Origin: Aphelenchoides besseyi
Taxonomy: Eukaryota > Nematoda > Chromadorea > Rhabditida > Aphelenchoididae
Length of the DNA stretch: 64,000 nt
NCBI GenBank assembly: GCA_024699855.1
Contig: JAMPIQ010000001.1
Span: forward strand, 8,122,001 to 8,186,000
Reading direction: 5' to 3'
The position numbers and the translations under genes were made by a program. A model generated the notes under the pieces. It ran no database searches. It worked only from the letters and a program-made list of their open reading frames with translations, and had not been told where the DNA came from. Each line of letters begins with the position of its first letter. Position 1 is the stretch's first letter. Positions 29,001-42,143 of this stretch are shown here, piece by piece.

Positions 29001-29352
29001 GATCTGCATTGATTGGCGTATCAGGATCAAGCTTTGTGTTATTGTTGTTGAAAACGGGTGGAAGTTGACGAAACAATTCCGATTGAGGATAACCGACGGT
29101 TCCGAACGGCGACGTTTGTTGAACGGAAAAACCGAGAGGACTTGAGGCCGGAAAACTGGTCGGCACTACACCGTTACCCATCACTCCAGCGGAACTCTCG
29201 ACACCACGAGTTACCTGAAAATGAAGAAGTTAGTTGAATTGATCGTGTGTTCGATGCACCGGAATGGGCGTGTGAACGGCGAGATGCGTGAGCTGTTCGT
29301 GGGGCCATTGAGGGATCAGAGCGTTCTGCTCGTGATTCGATGTTGCGCTCAT
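26039..29352 (-). CDS. hbl-1: hunchback-like zinc-finger transcription factor
   Basis: Start ATG 29352 gives [20 protein letters not shown] and splices in phase to [10 protein letters not shown]. Zinc fingers in order: [39 protein letters not shown]; then a hunchback-type block: [71 protein letters not shown]. Later comes [20 protein letters not shown]-terminal Ikaros-like pair is [19 protein letters not shown] and [19 protein letters not shown]. The order of fingers and the [13 protein letters not shown] motif are diagnostic of hunchback/HBL-1. Linkers are Gln/Ser-rich. HBL-1 sets developmental timing as a heterochronic target. The stop is at 26039, followed by the microRNA-site-rich 3' UTR. 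Confidence 0.93.
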
Positions 29353-32300
29353 TGTTTTTGATGCAAAACAAAGCGCGTGGACGAGGAGAAATGTTGGCTA
29401 CGGTAGGAAAGACGATATAGATGTCAAATTTCATGCGGTTAAGAAACGGCGGCTACCCAGCGGATGACTGTAGTCGCTGATATCGACCCTTGAATTGTTG
29501 AGGTCGAAAGATCAGGTGGGAGTCGATGGTCGCAATCGCTCCATTCCTAAAATTGGGGCCCGATTAATTGACAGTTAGTTGGACGTACGTGATATCATAG
29601 AAATAAGACATGAATAAAGATTGAGAGAAATTCGCATAAATCCAGCAGTTAGATAATCATCGAGACCGACCGTTTTTGTTTGCATTGGAGAAGTCATATG
29701 AGAGGAAGAAAAAAGTCGTCAAAGAGACAAAAACATCTCTCTCGTGAGGCGGACGGAACATAAACAAGCCGCAGGGTGTGGAGTGAAAAAACATGTCTAG
29801 TTGAGACGGTGCGTATTTTTTTCATTGAGAGTATGTGCGTACTAATACGAAGAGCCCAAATGGCGAAGAAGCGTAAACCAAAACGTCCGACATTTCCGGG
29901 AACACAAGAACAGTAGCGAACGAAAAGATGATGCGCAGAACGAAAACAACTGGAAAACAGGAACTTGGTGTCACAAGAACGGTAAACAGATGGAAAAATA
30001 GCTCGCAATTCGCTGTTTTTTGTAATTCCGGTCGAACACTCGACCTTTCTTACTGTGAAATTGCTTGGAAATGTTATTGACATCAGCGTCGGTTGACATC
30101 AAGAATGTGTTTGGATTGTGTAGAAAAGCGTGAACCCAAAAATATTTGACGTTCAAATTCGCATTGCGAAGTCTCGAGTTTTTCACCACTGCAACGCAAA
30201 AAACGCGAATGAAAAGAGGCCCGTTCATAAAAACTAGCGCCAGCGGGACGACGTCGAGACCCGCTTCCACAGAATTTTTTTTCAGCGCACGATGGTCGTG
30301 TGCGTCCGTTTTTCTTCTCGAGAAAATGGAACGCGACGCAAAAAAAAAGCTACTCGTGCTCAAAAAACAACGACAACCCTCAGGCATTTGATGAACGCAC
30401 ACTCTCGACTATTTTTTTATACGCCGCTCGGGCTTCAAAAAACGTCGTTCTTCTGGCCCGTGCCTTGACAGTTTACGTTGTGTGTTGAACGTTTTCGAGC
30501 AAAGATGTCTAGAAAACAACATGGTTCATGCGTCCGAAGGCACGTGATGAAAAAAAACTCCATCGGAAACAACCGCTCTTACCGTAGTTGTTTCCGAACG
30601 TTAAAGTTTTCGACTATTCGAAAACATGCAATGGACGCGAAGTGACCGTTGAATTTTCGAATGGTTGTTTTTGTGTTTGAGCGGGGGCGGGACGCCCGCT
30701 TTCTCGTGTGCCAACGGGCGAGAGGTCACTCTTCTCGTCGTCAGCGTGTCCACTCGTCCGTTCGTTTTTGTGCAAAAACGGAATAACCCGAAAGAACGAA
30801 GGCGGGTTTTTGCCCTTCCACCGGCCGACACTTGGCGCCAACGCGTAAACAAACTCGCACACACACTGGACCCCGCGACTGACCGCTGGCTCGCCCCCGA
30901 GTGACCGAAACGCTCGTTCTCTTTTTCTGCTCGGAACGCGAAAACAATCCCGAAGCAAAAACGAAAAAGTCCTCCGGCGAAGGTCCGGCCAAAGTGGACG
31001 CAAAGAGCGGAAGGCGCAACGTAAGTCGTGTACGGTAGTCAGAATCGGAAAACAGAAAAACCGAATAATCGCGAAAGTCGAGCGCATTCGTTGAAGATCA
31101 GGAGAAACGTATTGGCCAAAGAAATGAAAGTAAACGCGATTGTCGAAAACGCAGAGATTCACGAGTGTGCTGCGCCGATAAAAAGAAATTCTTTGGATTG
31201 AACCGAAAAGCAGAAACGTAAAAATAAACGAATTTGTTACCGTAGCGCCGCCTTTAATCCATCGCATAAGAACGCAACAAACGTGACCCAAAAACAGTGG
31301 ATTCCCGAGTGACCATCAATGCGCCGATTTTGTTTTTGACGTGCGATTTTCACGTAAAAATCGACGGAATTGGACGCGCGACGAATTTTGCGAGCGAAAA
31401 CGTTCGTCCACCCGGCGCAGAGTCGTCGCGACCCCTCTGTTTTCTCGTCTTCTTTTTCAATTTTGTTTTGCTCGTTGGTCACTCGCCGCTTCCACCCGGC
31501 GGCCTTCGAATTTGAACGCGAAAACAACCGAGCAACTAACGGAAAAAAGACCCTGCGGGCAAACGTTCAAAACGCAGTGGTCGCTCGTCCACTCGCCTTT
31601 GGCGCAATGAAAATTCCCGAAAACAGGCGGCCAGAAGGTCTCTTTCCCGTTCAAAACAAAAGCATTCGATGGTTCACGTCTGCAGTTGGATCTACCGCGA
31701 CTGCTTTCGACCGTCCACTCGAACGCACACAAAAACCATTTGGCGACTTTTTTTGACCCCAACGACGGGGCAGTGACCTCAGACTGACCGGTTACTCTTT
31801 TTACTGCAAACACACGACGCGCATTGGCACCGCGCCGTCATATCGTCGATCATTTTTCAAGGACAATAATCAACTAGTTCCCATCGTGTTCGTATCACAT
31901 CCGAATTGGCAAAAGCTGAAGGTTGAAAACGAGAAATCGACTGTGAAAAAGAACTTTGCTTTTTTATCGTTGCGCAATCGTTTTCGAGGAACACAACCTT
32001 TGAATAGTTGCAATTAATGGATTCAAGATCAATATGAGACGTAGAAGCTCGAAAAATTCAAATCAATTCACCCACCTACTCCTCGTCCACGCGCTTCTTT
32101 GGCCCACAGATTCGTCGAAGCTCACGGTCCACACTTTACGGCAAATGCCCTAAAAGAAATTGCAATTATAATCGAAAGATAAGCACCGTTGGCGATGGTA
32201 ATGGATCTGATTCTCGAATGCAAACGGAAATTCAAAATTCATTGGTTTTCATAGACTGATGCGCAGATAAAGAAAATTAGCTTAAACCAGCAGCTGCAGC

Positions 32301-33178
32301 ACGCAAAACCCAACGGCCGCGATCGTTGGTTGAAAAAACGAATGTGACAGCAATAAAGAAAAAGAAGCGGCACAGCGCTCCGGAGCTGTCCGTCTGACAC
32401 CGAGGAAAACATCTTGGCATCACGACTCGAACGCGTCTTTTTTCTAAACGACTCGTCTGAAGGTCGTGCGGAAGTTTGGATGAAGAAAAAAATGAATTTG
32501 GCGGGCTTCTGGCGATACCACCAACTTGCTATCGATGGATTGCTTTCCGAAGGACGTGCTCTAGAAGATTGAATTTGCGTTCCCAGTTGTTGGCCGAACG
32601 CCAACTAACAAAGAGAGTTGTTTCCTTTGTTCAGCTAATCAAAGGGTCGATGATACGATCACTGAAAGGTCGACGCACATTTTTTACGAGTGCAAATTGG
32701 AAAGCGAACGGAAGCAAGAAAACTTCGACCTTGACGAACAAAATAACCAAAAAACCGATTGATCATCAGAAGTGACTGCGTAAAGACGTGGAAGAGTGGT
32801 CAGCAATTTTTTCGAAATGAACGAATTCGCCCCTCGGTCCTTTTTTATGTGCAACCCCGTACGAGCCTCATTTTTTTAGCAAAAAACGCGGACGGACGTT
32901 GGCGGTCGGCGCCAAAGAACGTCGTTTCTCTGCTACACGAGTTAACGTAAACGAATCCGAAGACACCAACAATTCACGGCAATCAACCTCAACAGCTCCA
33001 TAAACAAAAACTGAAATAAACAAACGAAAACTCTGAATTCAAAACAACAATTTAGATCCCAGGTATTGGATTTATTTCCAACGTTCTTTTCGTTTTTTAC
33101 GTTTTTTGAGACCAATTCCATGGAAACTGTTTGAAAGCGAACGACTTTGAGTTTCCGAGTTTAAAGTCAACGAAACCA
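29353..33178. other. gene-free divergent region, G+C-rich in the middle
   Basis: About 3.8 kb upstream of both hbl-1 (minus) and the SAXO-like gene (plus). The centre (about 30.2-31.9 kb) is richer in G+C and CpG, so long open frames appear in many overlapping frames on both strands. None has a convincing ATG, splice or domain. It is most likely promoter and enhancer sequence and perhaps untranslated leader exons of hbl-1. An 18-bp sequence in the hbl-1 leader (29372-29389) is repeated in inverse orientation near 32079-32096. Confidence 0.5.
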
Positions 33179-34178
33179 ATGGCTTCGTCTGTTGAGAGGC
33201 ATTTTACTCCAACTTATGATTTAAACGGATGGAATGACGAGCAATCGAACAACTCCATCGTTTTACGTCCCGAAAACTTTTCGATCTACGACGAAGAAGA
33301 TTCTCTCGATTACGATCAAATTCGTCCAATTTCTGCTCCTTCGTTGGCTAATTGGTATTCTACGGATTTCAATGAAAACTTTGATTTCAATAACGAGTAC
33401 GATTACACACCTGCATATACGCTGCCATCCAACAGTGTTTTCAACTTTCAACCGCGTACTGTTCCTCGATTCTACGACTCCACAACCTATCGCGATCATT
33501 TTGTTGGGTACGAACAAAGAAAAGTACAAACTCCCGAGTTTCAAGATGATCACAACACCAATTTGCCGGCTTTCAACGGCGAAACAACCAATCAAGCGAC
33601 TTATCTGCCTCACGAGTACGTTGTTGAGTCAAGAACAAGAAGCAGGTAAGTGAGTTTATTAGATTAGGCTTATTTGCTAAGTAACTCTCGATATGCTCAA
33701 CAATTACCGCCGTTCGAAGCTCAAACTACTCACCGAGATGCCTACACTCCCAAGTTTGTTCGCTACGAAATGCAGACGGCGAGTACGAGCGGCAATCGTA
33801 AACCAATTCGATTGCCACCAATTGAAACAGAAACAACTAACAAAGTGAGTTTGTTGGATTCTATGTTTATTTCCGCATTTTAAGCATGATTTTGAATGGA
33901 GAAGAGTTGAACGAACACAACGAGCTTCTCTTCCTGCTGATAATCTGCGTGTCGGTGGGTTTAGAAGTGTGATATCGAACGCTAGAAATCGTGATCCAAT
34001 CAATGCAACAACTCGAGCATGTCCGGCAGAAAAAGTGGTGGGAATGTTGCGAAAAGCTAATCAACACAATGGCCACTACTATTTCCCACAGAACAGATCC
34101 AATCGTCGATCGAAATCTCACCATTCATCTATTATCCCGCCCTCGAAAAGTAAACGAAGATCGAAATCGAGAAATTGA
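33179..34178 (+). CDS. SAXO/FAM154-like microtubule-associated protein (Mn-type repeats)
   Basis: Three exons: 33179-33645, about 33681-33844 and about 33886-34178. Repeats spaced about 30-40 residues share a short signature: YDSTTYRDHF, FNGETTNQATYLPHEY, FEAQTTHRDAYTPK, IETETTNKHDFEW. This matches the Mn-module pattern of SAXO (stabiliser of axonemal microtubules) and MAP6-related proteins, which sit on ciliary or centriolar microtubules. The C-terminus is strongly basic (RSNRRSKSHHSS, KSKRRSKSRN). There is no membrane or signal segment. The family call rests on repeat pattern and is moderately secure. Confidence 0.6.
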
Positions 34179-34334
34179 GGTCAGTACTTCGCCGTTTCTC
34201 TTTTTACCTGCTGATTCTTTCATCTGCTTCAACAGTTTCCGCAATTCGGATTTCGAAGAGCGAAAGTCGATCGCCGTTTTCTCGCGTAACTTTTAATCTT
34301 CGAATTTATTTCATTTTTAGATCCTAGTACTTCA

Positions 34335-35443
34335 ATGGTCGCTCTTCTGCTGCTTTTATGTTTCTTAGCTCTTGCAACGGCTGACCAAACAGCAACTCGT
34401 TCGGACTGTCCTATGGTTGCAGTTACAGAGTGCTGCCAACAAGTGTGGTCCAGAAACTGTCCGCAGCCCCACTGCTACAAACCAATCGTTCAAGATTGTC
34501 CGGAACGCAAGTCTCTGGTTTTTTCAGCCAATGCATCTGAAATAAAAGATCTTCGTCGAGCACCGCAAAAAGCTCAGGAGGTTGGAATTCAAATGCTGAA
34601 CGTTTTTAACGTTTTGTTTAGCCAAAATGTGGAACTGCCGAGTTCAATTATGCGCCGTGCACTAGCAACGGCATCGCAAACAACTTGTTCAAATCTTGTT
34701 GTGAAGTGAGTTCACTTACTCGGCTCCTATTGATGTTGAATTTCAGCTCTACGTTCCGCCCGAATGTCATGCGTAAATCTTAAAAGTTGAATCAGTGAAT
34801 ATGTAGCTTGTTTTCAGATTCTGTAAATATGAAACCGATCAAAAAGAAGCTAAGGAGCTGGTCAGCAAACGATTATCTTCGTAATTCTTGTTGTTTTCAG
34901 ATGATTCAAATGTCCAATTCAAAATGTCATTTCAAACACTTATCGTCTATTTTCTACTGTGCTTCACAAAATCGGGATAATAAGTGAGACAACTACCGTA
35001 CAATCAAACGTTCAGAATCTTCAGCTCAAAATGTTTTCTCACTCAAATTTCAATTTTTATACTCAAAAACAAGATATTCTGGAGTTGGTGTAGAAAGTAG
35101 TTGTCTTACATCTTATCTAAAACCCAATCAATAGGCAATGTTGTACGGATCTCGGATTGTCGGACCCGGCGGTAAGTTGTTTTTGTGTCGCAAACAAAAA
35201 CAGTTCGATGATTTCAGCTAATGGTTGGATCCCGTTGTCTCAGGTTAGTGAAAAGTCGTTTGTTGATTAGTATGAGATCGCATAGAAACAGTTGACAATC
35301 TTCGAACATCTTTCATTCACAATTTTAGATTCTGCGACCCCAGCGGTACATCCATTGGTCGAATTACGAAAGAAGATGTCACTTGTCTGTTCAATCTCGG
35401 TGTGATCAACTTCTGTCATCGCAGTGGAATTCGAGAGATGTGA
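34335..35443 (+). CDS. secreted DB-module protein (nematode-specific)
   Basis: Signal peptide MVALLLLLCFLALATADQ, then a Cys-rich N-terminal part (DCPMVAVTECC, NCPQPHCYKPIVQDCPE). After splicing at CAGGAG|GTTGG to GTTTAG|CCAAAA the DB module reads: CGTAEFNYAPCTSNGIANN, LFKSCCELYVPPECH, FCKYETDQKEAKEL, SNSKCHFKHLSSIFYCASQN, RDNKQCCTDLGL. This is the paired-CC, 12-Cys layout of the DB domain. The C-terminus FCDPSGTSIGRITKEDVTC and FNLGVINFCHRSGIREM also matches DB proteins. About eight exons. Function of the family is unknown; the protein is probably extracellular. Confidence 0.75.
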
Positions 35444-35595
35444 TCGTTGTTTTCGAAAGCTTTTGAGATATAAAATTCCCAGTGTTTTATTACTTACAGT
35501 TATGAGCTAACACATAAATTCAATTAATACGCATTTTTTATTGAATGATTAACCGCGTCTAGTAATTTGAACCCTCGAAATGTGAAATGCAAAAA

Positions 35596-38500
35596 CTATT
35601 GTTTAGCACGTCGTCTTTTTCCCGGACTCTGCGGAATTTTGGTTTCTCTTCGTGGACGTCCATCGATTGAAAGAGGAGCAGTTGAACGTGAAGCAGAAGC
35701 GGGTGGAGAAACTCGTCGAGTTGGCAAGGCAGATCGTGTATTCACTTTTGCTGCTGTCGAAGTTGTTGAAGTTGTGGCAGTGGACTAAAACCTCAAACAG
35801 AAATTGCGTATCGAGCTGATTACCGACCTTTCGAGTTTGTGTTGTCGGTAGCACCGTCGCTTTTGGCATCGGCTTCACCACCGATCTTGGTTTTCCGTGT
35901 TTGACAGCATCGTTTGATGTGATCGATTGTGTTGGTGTTGGGGAGATAACAAGTGTCTCGGTTGAAGCCGTAAAAACTTCCGGTAGATTGGCTTTTGAAT
36001 GTACAGCGGCCATAATCGTTTGTGTGTCTTGTCGTTCTAACTCGGTTGTTTGTGATGTTGGAAGCGATCGGTTTTGCAAAACAGGCGGTGGATGTTTAGC
36101 CGGTTGTCGACGAGTAGGTGATGGAACCACAGATTTTTTGGTGGCAACTGTTCGATTAGTTGAAGAACGACTGCCGTCATTTGACTTCTTCAAAGTTATC
36201 GAGTGATGTTCGTTTGTTGGTGAAGTGACGGGCTGTTTCGCAACTGTTTCTTCAGTCGTATGTTGTTCAACTCGTTTTGTTTTCGCCGGAATCTTCGACG
36301 CATCCGGTTGTTTTTGTCGAGTAGACAGATTTTCGCTTCCGGATCGCCGGTGTAATTGAATTTGAGTTTGACTTTTCTCACGCTCAATGATCGCTTCCAT
36401 TGGTTCGTCGGCTTCGAGTAGCTGAGCAAAAGTGGCAACAGGTCGAGGTCGCTCCAAAGATCGAGCTCGGTCGAAGTTACCGTTGGTGGGCGTGAATCCG
36501 ACGCTTGATGAACGTTTGTATGACTAAGAACAATGAGTTTGTTTCTTTTATTTTGTTGCACCTACTCGATTGAAACTTGAGAGTCGCGGAAATGGTGCTT
36601 TTGAAGCACGCATCTCCACAAAAATACCCTCGGTTTGAATCCGTGATTGTTCGGCAGAAGTAAGCAGAGTCCAGGAGTCTGCTTGAACAACCGAAGCGGC
36701 ATAATGAAGAAGGTGTTTGTCCGCAAGATCGAATAATCGTCGACACAAATGAACGAAACGCTAAATTGAATAGATAACAGATGTGTGAGTCTAAGTAGAC
36801 ATACGGGATTAATCTCTTCTTGCTGCAGAGAAAGTGAACTGCCGCGCGGTTCGAAACGTTGTTGCTCAGTTTGTTCAGCAATCTCAGCTAACAGTTGTTT
36901 TAAACAAATGAATGAGCGAATTGCGGTGTCGGCGGTGAGACTGTGAACCAAGGTCGGTAGAATGTCTTCGAGAAGTGAGAGATTCAATGCGAGCCCCTTC
37001 AAATCACTAGGTCAACAACAAATCGAAAGAACCTACTCGTCCCTGTTGTACGAATGATTTCGATGCAATCACACCGTCAAATGCAGAAACTAAGAAGTCG
37101 GTACAAAACTCGACGGTATCGGCCACTAATCGTTGAACAAATTGACTTGCACTTTGCGCCTTCAATCTCGGCAATGCAATTTGCAATTTCTCACAACCAA
37201 GAAGCACGTCAACAACCGTTTCTTCGTTAATGGATGACAGTAGGGCATCGAAACATTCTCGTTGCCAACGTTCAGCTAAATGCAAAAATACGCGTCCTTT
37301 CCAGATTCGAGCAAAGTGTTTCGCTTGCCAAATCAGTGCATCATCTCGTAATGGCTTAAGAGATTCGTGTTCGTAGAATTTGGGAAGTGCATCACAGATT
37401 GCCGAAACACACGAAGCACATGGCTATAAACAACCGAAATTGATTTGTTTCAACTCTTACTTACTCGATGAAAGAAGTGGCAGCGATAGGATCGGAAGTT
37501 GAGAATCACGACTTCGATCAATTCTTCTAATTTCAATTCATCAGCTAACTTCGCCAACTCCCAAATATTGTCGACATCATCGGTAACACACGATAAACCG
37601 CCGTATAAGAACGAAAGCAAAAAATGAACTGTCGATTTGGAATAACTAAACAGTTCAATAGCAGACGATTGTAAATTGTAATTACCTGCTCAAGTTCACA
37701 GTCTTTCCACTACTTAATTGCTCGTGAAAAGCCGGACAAGTGGCCCACAGAATGCAAAGATGAGCTTTCAGTTTCTCTTCATTATCCGCAATAACTGTAA
37801 CATCGGAATCCGTACCGTCCAAATATAACGACAACAAATCAGCACCCAACTGACTTGCAGGTGCACGATCAGGTGCTGGAGGCATTGCTTCGTTTGTTGG
37901 AGTGAGATCAATGGATGTTAAAGAGGTAAGAGATGAAACAGATAAACGACGTGCCAGCATCGCTCTTGTTCGTATTGATCCCGAATCGTTAGATGGTGCT
38001 GACTGAGTCATTGCATTCTCTTCGGTTCCAATCGTGTAAAAGAATGATTTCGAGGCAGGATAGTTTCTTGTTTGAGATTCCGAACGACTACTTGACTGTG
38101 ACGCAACACTTTCGTCCAGTCGTATATATTTGCAGTTTCCAGCCACTTCTGAGGTAACACTGCGCGATCGACGTCTGGATTCTTCGGCATCCGAGTAAGT
38201 TGAAAGGCACATTGGTGAATCGCCGCAAAATTCAAGAGACTGCTGAGAAGCATGAGCTATTTCGGCAAAGCTTGTCATTGGAAAATCTTTTAGATCTTGC
38301 GGCGAAGGAAACGAAGCGGACATTCCAATCGGCATCTGAACCGTTTCGTTTACAGGAAAATTTGTCATGTCGTTTAGATGTGTCTAAATTAAACTTTTAT
38401 TCGTTTTCGACTTTGCAGCTTCAACCTTTGAGTTATTAAGCGATTCGTTAGCAGATCCTTTTTGGGAGTTGTGTGGTTTGTTCGCCGAGGAAGATTCTCT

Positions 38501-39205
38501 CGCAATCTCATCTCTGAGGCCATCGTGAAATCCGCTGCCTTTTGTTTCGTAACGTGAGTCTAAAAACAAAGTTGCACTTCGAATGAGTAAACTAACGTAC
38601 CGCCATCTCTTCGTCTTGAACCGTTGGCATTGGGACCGTGACCGCCGCTCTTATCGTCATCGCCACTTTGGGGATTCAGTTCGTCTGGAGGCAGTTGGCT
38701 AATCTCATCGTCCGTGTATGCTAATTGAATCAGATTATCACTTCATTATACTCAAACGCAAATAAAGTTTCAAGCATCATATTTTAAACGTTAAAATTGA
38801 ATCACTCACCAGAACGAACAAAAAAGGCAAGACCGGCCGAATCCACATCACCAACCGCAATTTCCAATGGCGATCGTCCGGCAATTGGACGAGCAGAAGC
38901 GGAAAGTGTTGGTTCAATGTATCGTTGATAAAAAACGGGAGCACGTCGACGCAAAATACAAAGATGCGCCGGCAGTTTACGTCCATCGGCGGACACCAAA
39001 AGCAAATCAGCAGTCTGGCGATGATGCAAAAGTCCCGCCTGAAAGCGTGCCAAGAGTAAACGAAACAGGAAGTGTTATAAATCACAGCAATTCAGTTGAA
39101 CGATCTTCTTCTTACCATTTGTGTCGCCAGTTTCTCGCTAATTTTCTCTTTCAACTGCTGTCTTTCATTTTGAAACTGATCGTGGAGCGCTGAACTGCTC
39201 CGCAT
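35596..39205 (-). CDS. double-BTB protein, BTBD8/APACHE-like
   Basis: Starts [21 protein letters not shown] (ATG 39205). BTB 1: [37 protein letters not shown]. An acidic and Ser-rich linker follows ([18 protein letters not shown]). BTB 2: [35 protein letters not shown], then a BACK-like helical region ([20 protein letters not shown]). The long C-terminal tail is Ser/Thr/Pro-rich and basic. Two BTB domains plus a disordered tail fit BTBD8, an AP-2/clathrin-linked endocytic protein in neurons. The stop is at 35596 after the basic GKRRRAKQ. Around ten exons; some tail junctions are approximate. Confidence 0.65.
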
Positions 39206-40380
39206 TGGATTCCAGTCGACGTTCCATTAATTAGCGAAAGCGATGGGAATCTGAAAATTTCGATTAGACATTCCAACGCACGTTAATCCGACAGAAACGC
39301 GGCCTTAGGGCGACGGTCACGTGCATCGAAGCCGCGATCTCACTGTTCCATTCGAGTCAAACAACGCAACTTTCCGAAATTGCCCTCACTCAGCAGACGA
39401 CCGCACTCACGGTCGTCGATTTTCATCAAATCGACAGAAATAATAAGCAGCGCAATCCTCCAAAAACATTTTCAATGCATTAAAATCGTCGTGAGAAAAC
39501 CTCTTCCAACGGAAAGAACCTCAGATTCCTTTCAAACTTCTACGACAAGTTGGCAAAAACAATAGTTTTTTTAAGCCAAAATTAAGTACAACTGTTATTC
39601 AAAATGGAAGATTCAAAGGGTCGTCATGGAAACATTTTCAGGAGACCAACAGATGAACGCACTCTAACACAACCGCCGAAGCGGAACAACAACCAATTTA
39701 GACATTTGATCGGTTGAAGAACGTCGGAGTACTTGAGATTGGGCGAGAAACGGGAATTAACAAAAACCGAATGGTCACAAGATGACCACGCGTCGGATTG
39801 AATGGTCGTCGTATTTGCATACACTCCCGACTATTTCCGCTCGTCGTCATTTGGCCTCTCGGAGGCATTCGGACAACAGCGGAGGTTTCTGGTTCGAAAT
39901 TGGCAAGACTCACACACGCATCCGCATTGTGGTCATACGAAGCAACTCATGGTCGAAACGCTTCTCCAGCTAACTTCCCGTCGACAGAAAGGAATACGCG
40001 TTTCTCCTCAATTGTTTTGATTTATCTCGTGGACAGACGCATTCGAGACAATGCCTCCAAAACACTACCATTTCGTTCACGTTTTGTGGTCAAAAAAGCC
40101 AACTGTTCGCCCAGCAACATTCTTTTCGTCGGAAGTAGTTTTATGAATACGAAGCGAAACGGAAACCGAATCCCAATACAACGAAGTCGGGAAACGCAGA
40201 GGTTGCCGAAAAGGAGCTCATAAGTCGAAAAGATGCGTCAAGAAGAAAAGGAATCTGGACGATTTGCAATGCCGAGATAACTAAATGTGATGAGTGCAAT
40301 TAACCAAAACAAACAATCTTCATCTTTTTACTAATCAAACAGTGAAATCTACTTAACCAACAGAAATATGCCAACAATTC
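39206..40380. other. intergenic region
   Basis: About 1.2 kb between the BTBD8-like start (minus) and the acid phosphatase stop (minus). Short open frames occur on both strands without splice or domain support. It probably contains the BTBD8-like promoter. No repeat or RNA gene was recognised. Confidence 0.45.
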
Positions 40381-42143
40381 TTATTCTCTATGGCTTCTGT
40401 TCCGTGAAATCAACGGTTGTCGTTCCTCTTCGACAAACGTTTCGTATCGTCGCTTCCAACTTTGGCACGACCAAAAGACGGAAATGAGTGCGGCGAGAAG
40501 AAGAACAGTAACGATAATTAAGACTCCTAAATACTAAGCAGTCAAAAGACGAAAAGAACTAAACGACCTGAAACAGTTTTGTAGAGCAAAGTCGAGTCCT
40601 CGGTTGTATCTTTACACAAGCTCACAAATTCCGTGGTACTAATACGTGATCCTAATGCTTTGAATTTAGAAAAAGAGCACGGATATGGACACTGTTTCAG
40701 ATTTAGTAGTTCTCTTGTTCCGTTCAATTGTCGATGCAAATAAATCTGAAATTTAATGTGATTAGGGCTTTTTGACGCATCAACCTTAACACGGTAATCC
40801 GTCTCATTCTTCTCGTCGGAATGCAATTCAAACGCCAAATAAGTTGCTAGCGGTTGTAGCTCCTCGTCAATGATGCTAATGTTCAGGTAAATACCGAATG
40901 TCATCATATTCGAATCGTGCTAAATTCCCGTTTAAAACACGTCCTCTGATAACCTACAGCAGAGTAAAGAACTAACTTGTGCAACGTTCTGTTGTTGATG
41001 TAATCATCAAAGGTCCTAAACAATTTCAAATGTTAAATGCTATGAAACGTCGCTTTTTACCCAATTAAACGATCGAATTGCCACGCTTAAAAGCATCAAT
41101 TATTGACTGTTGAGACTTGCAATCTAACCTCCAGGTTCATCTCCCAAAATTCGAATGTAATTTTGATGCAAAATGTTTTGAACCTACAATTCAATATTAT
41201 TCGCACGTTATGTGATGTGAAAAGACCTGCCGTAGACCGCTCACAAACGCTTCGTCTTCTGCCCATTGAGGTAATGGCAAGTAATCAGGAGCTAGGTTAT
41301 TCTAGAAGAACAGAATTAACTGACAAGCAACAAAAATACTTACACGTGCAAGAACACCGTCAATCACTTTCTGAAGCACGTCGATATTTTCAATTTTCAC
41401 ACCAGTTTGTTTCGAAAGCACAGAAGCAATTTCACTAAAATAATCGAAAACGGCTTTGGATCGTGTATCGTTGATTGTATCGAGATAATGCGGACAAAAA
41501 TCCAGAATCCCAAAAGAAACTTGATCGAGCTGTTCCAACGAGAACACAGGAATCGGAATCCATCGCAAACCACCGTTCCATGATTGAGCAGCTGATGGCG
41601 GAAATAAGCCTGCAAGAACCTTCAAACAAACGTCAACCAACTATAAAATGAATCCACAAACAAACCCCCAAACCACTCGCTACGGTTCGGTTATCTCTTC
41701 CAGTGAAAGTTATGAGCTAAAGTCGATGGCTATATACCGGAAAATTTCAAATTTACATTCGTCGATCGATACGTTTTGCCAACCAATTCCGAATATGTCT
41801 CCCGTAAATTTCTACCCAAATCGTAAGTTTGCGAGACACCAACCTGAAAATACAACACTATTAAACAAGCTTTGTCGATGCCAAAACGTTTGTCAGTTCG
41901 CCTCGATCGTATTTCTGAGCTTCAGCGAGCACTCGCTTATCATCCGTTGGAAAGGTCAAGTAAGCAGTTGGAAATCGCTGTCCATGTCGAAACCTTAAAG
42001 GAAGTTGATTACAAGTGTTGGAGAAAATTTACAAACCAAATTTGCGCAGTTTCCAATTTTGCTTCAACTCCCGTTAGCAGCAACAAGATTATCAACACAA
42101 GCTTCATACTCCTTTTTGTAGCGTCCATTTCCGCACTCTCCAT
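40381..42143 (-). CDS. histidine acid phosphatase, membrane-anchored
   Basis: Hydrolyses phosphomonoesters at acid pH through a phospho-His intermediate. ATG 42143 opens a signal peptide region (MDATKRSMKLVLIILLLLTGVEA). After a 39-nt intron comes the catalytic motif FRHGQRFPTAYLTFP (RHGxRxP). Then NVGVSQTYDLGRNLRE, SWNGGLRWIPIPVFS and DFCPHYLDTIND follow, as in prostatic/lysosomal-type enzymes. The C-terminal half includes CPYPCSFSKF. One membrane segment (YLGVLIIVTVLLLAALISVF) and a short basic tail (ERQPLISRNRSHRE) end at 40381. This type I topology matches lysosomal acid phosphatase and nematode homologues. The HD proton-donor exon lies near 41000-40900 but was not clearly read. Confidence 0.78.

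Noticed and set aside
30601..31813. Long open frames on both strands (up to 225 codons) in the G+C-rich region
   Set aside because: They overlap one another in several frames, lack true ATG starts or splice signals, and read as low-complexity Arg/Ser/Phe-rich sequence. This is typical of G+C-rich non-coding DNA with few stop codons.
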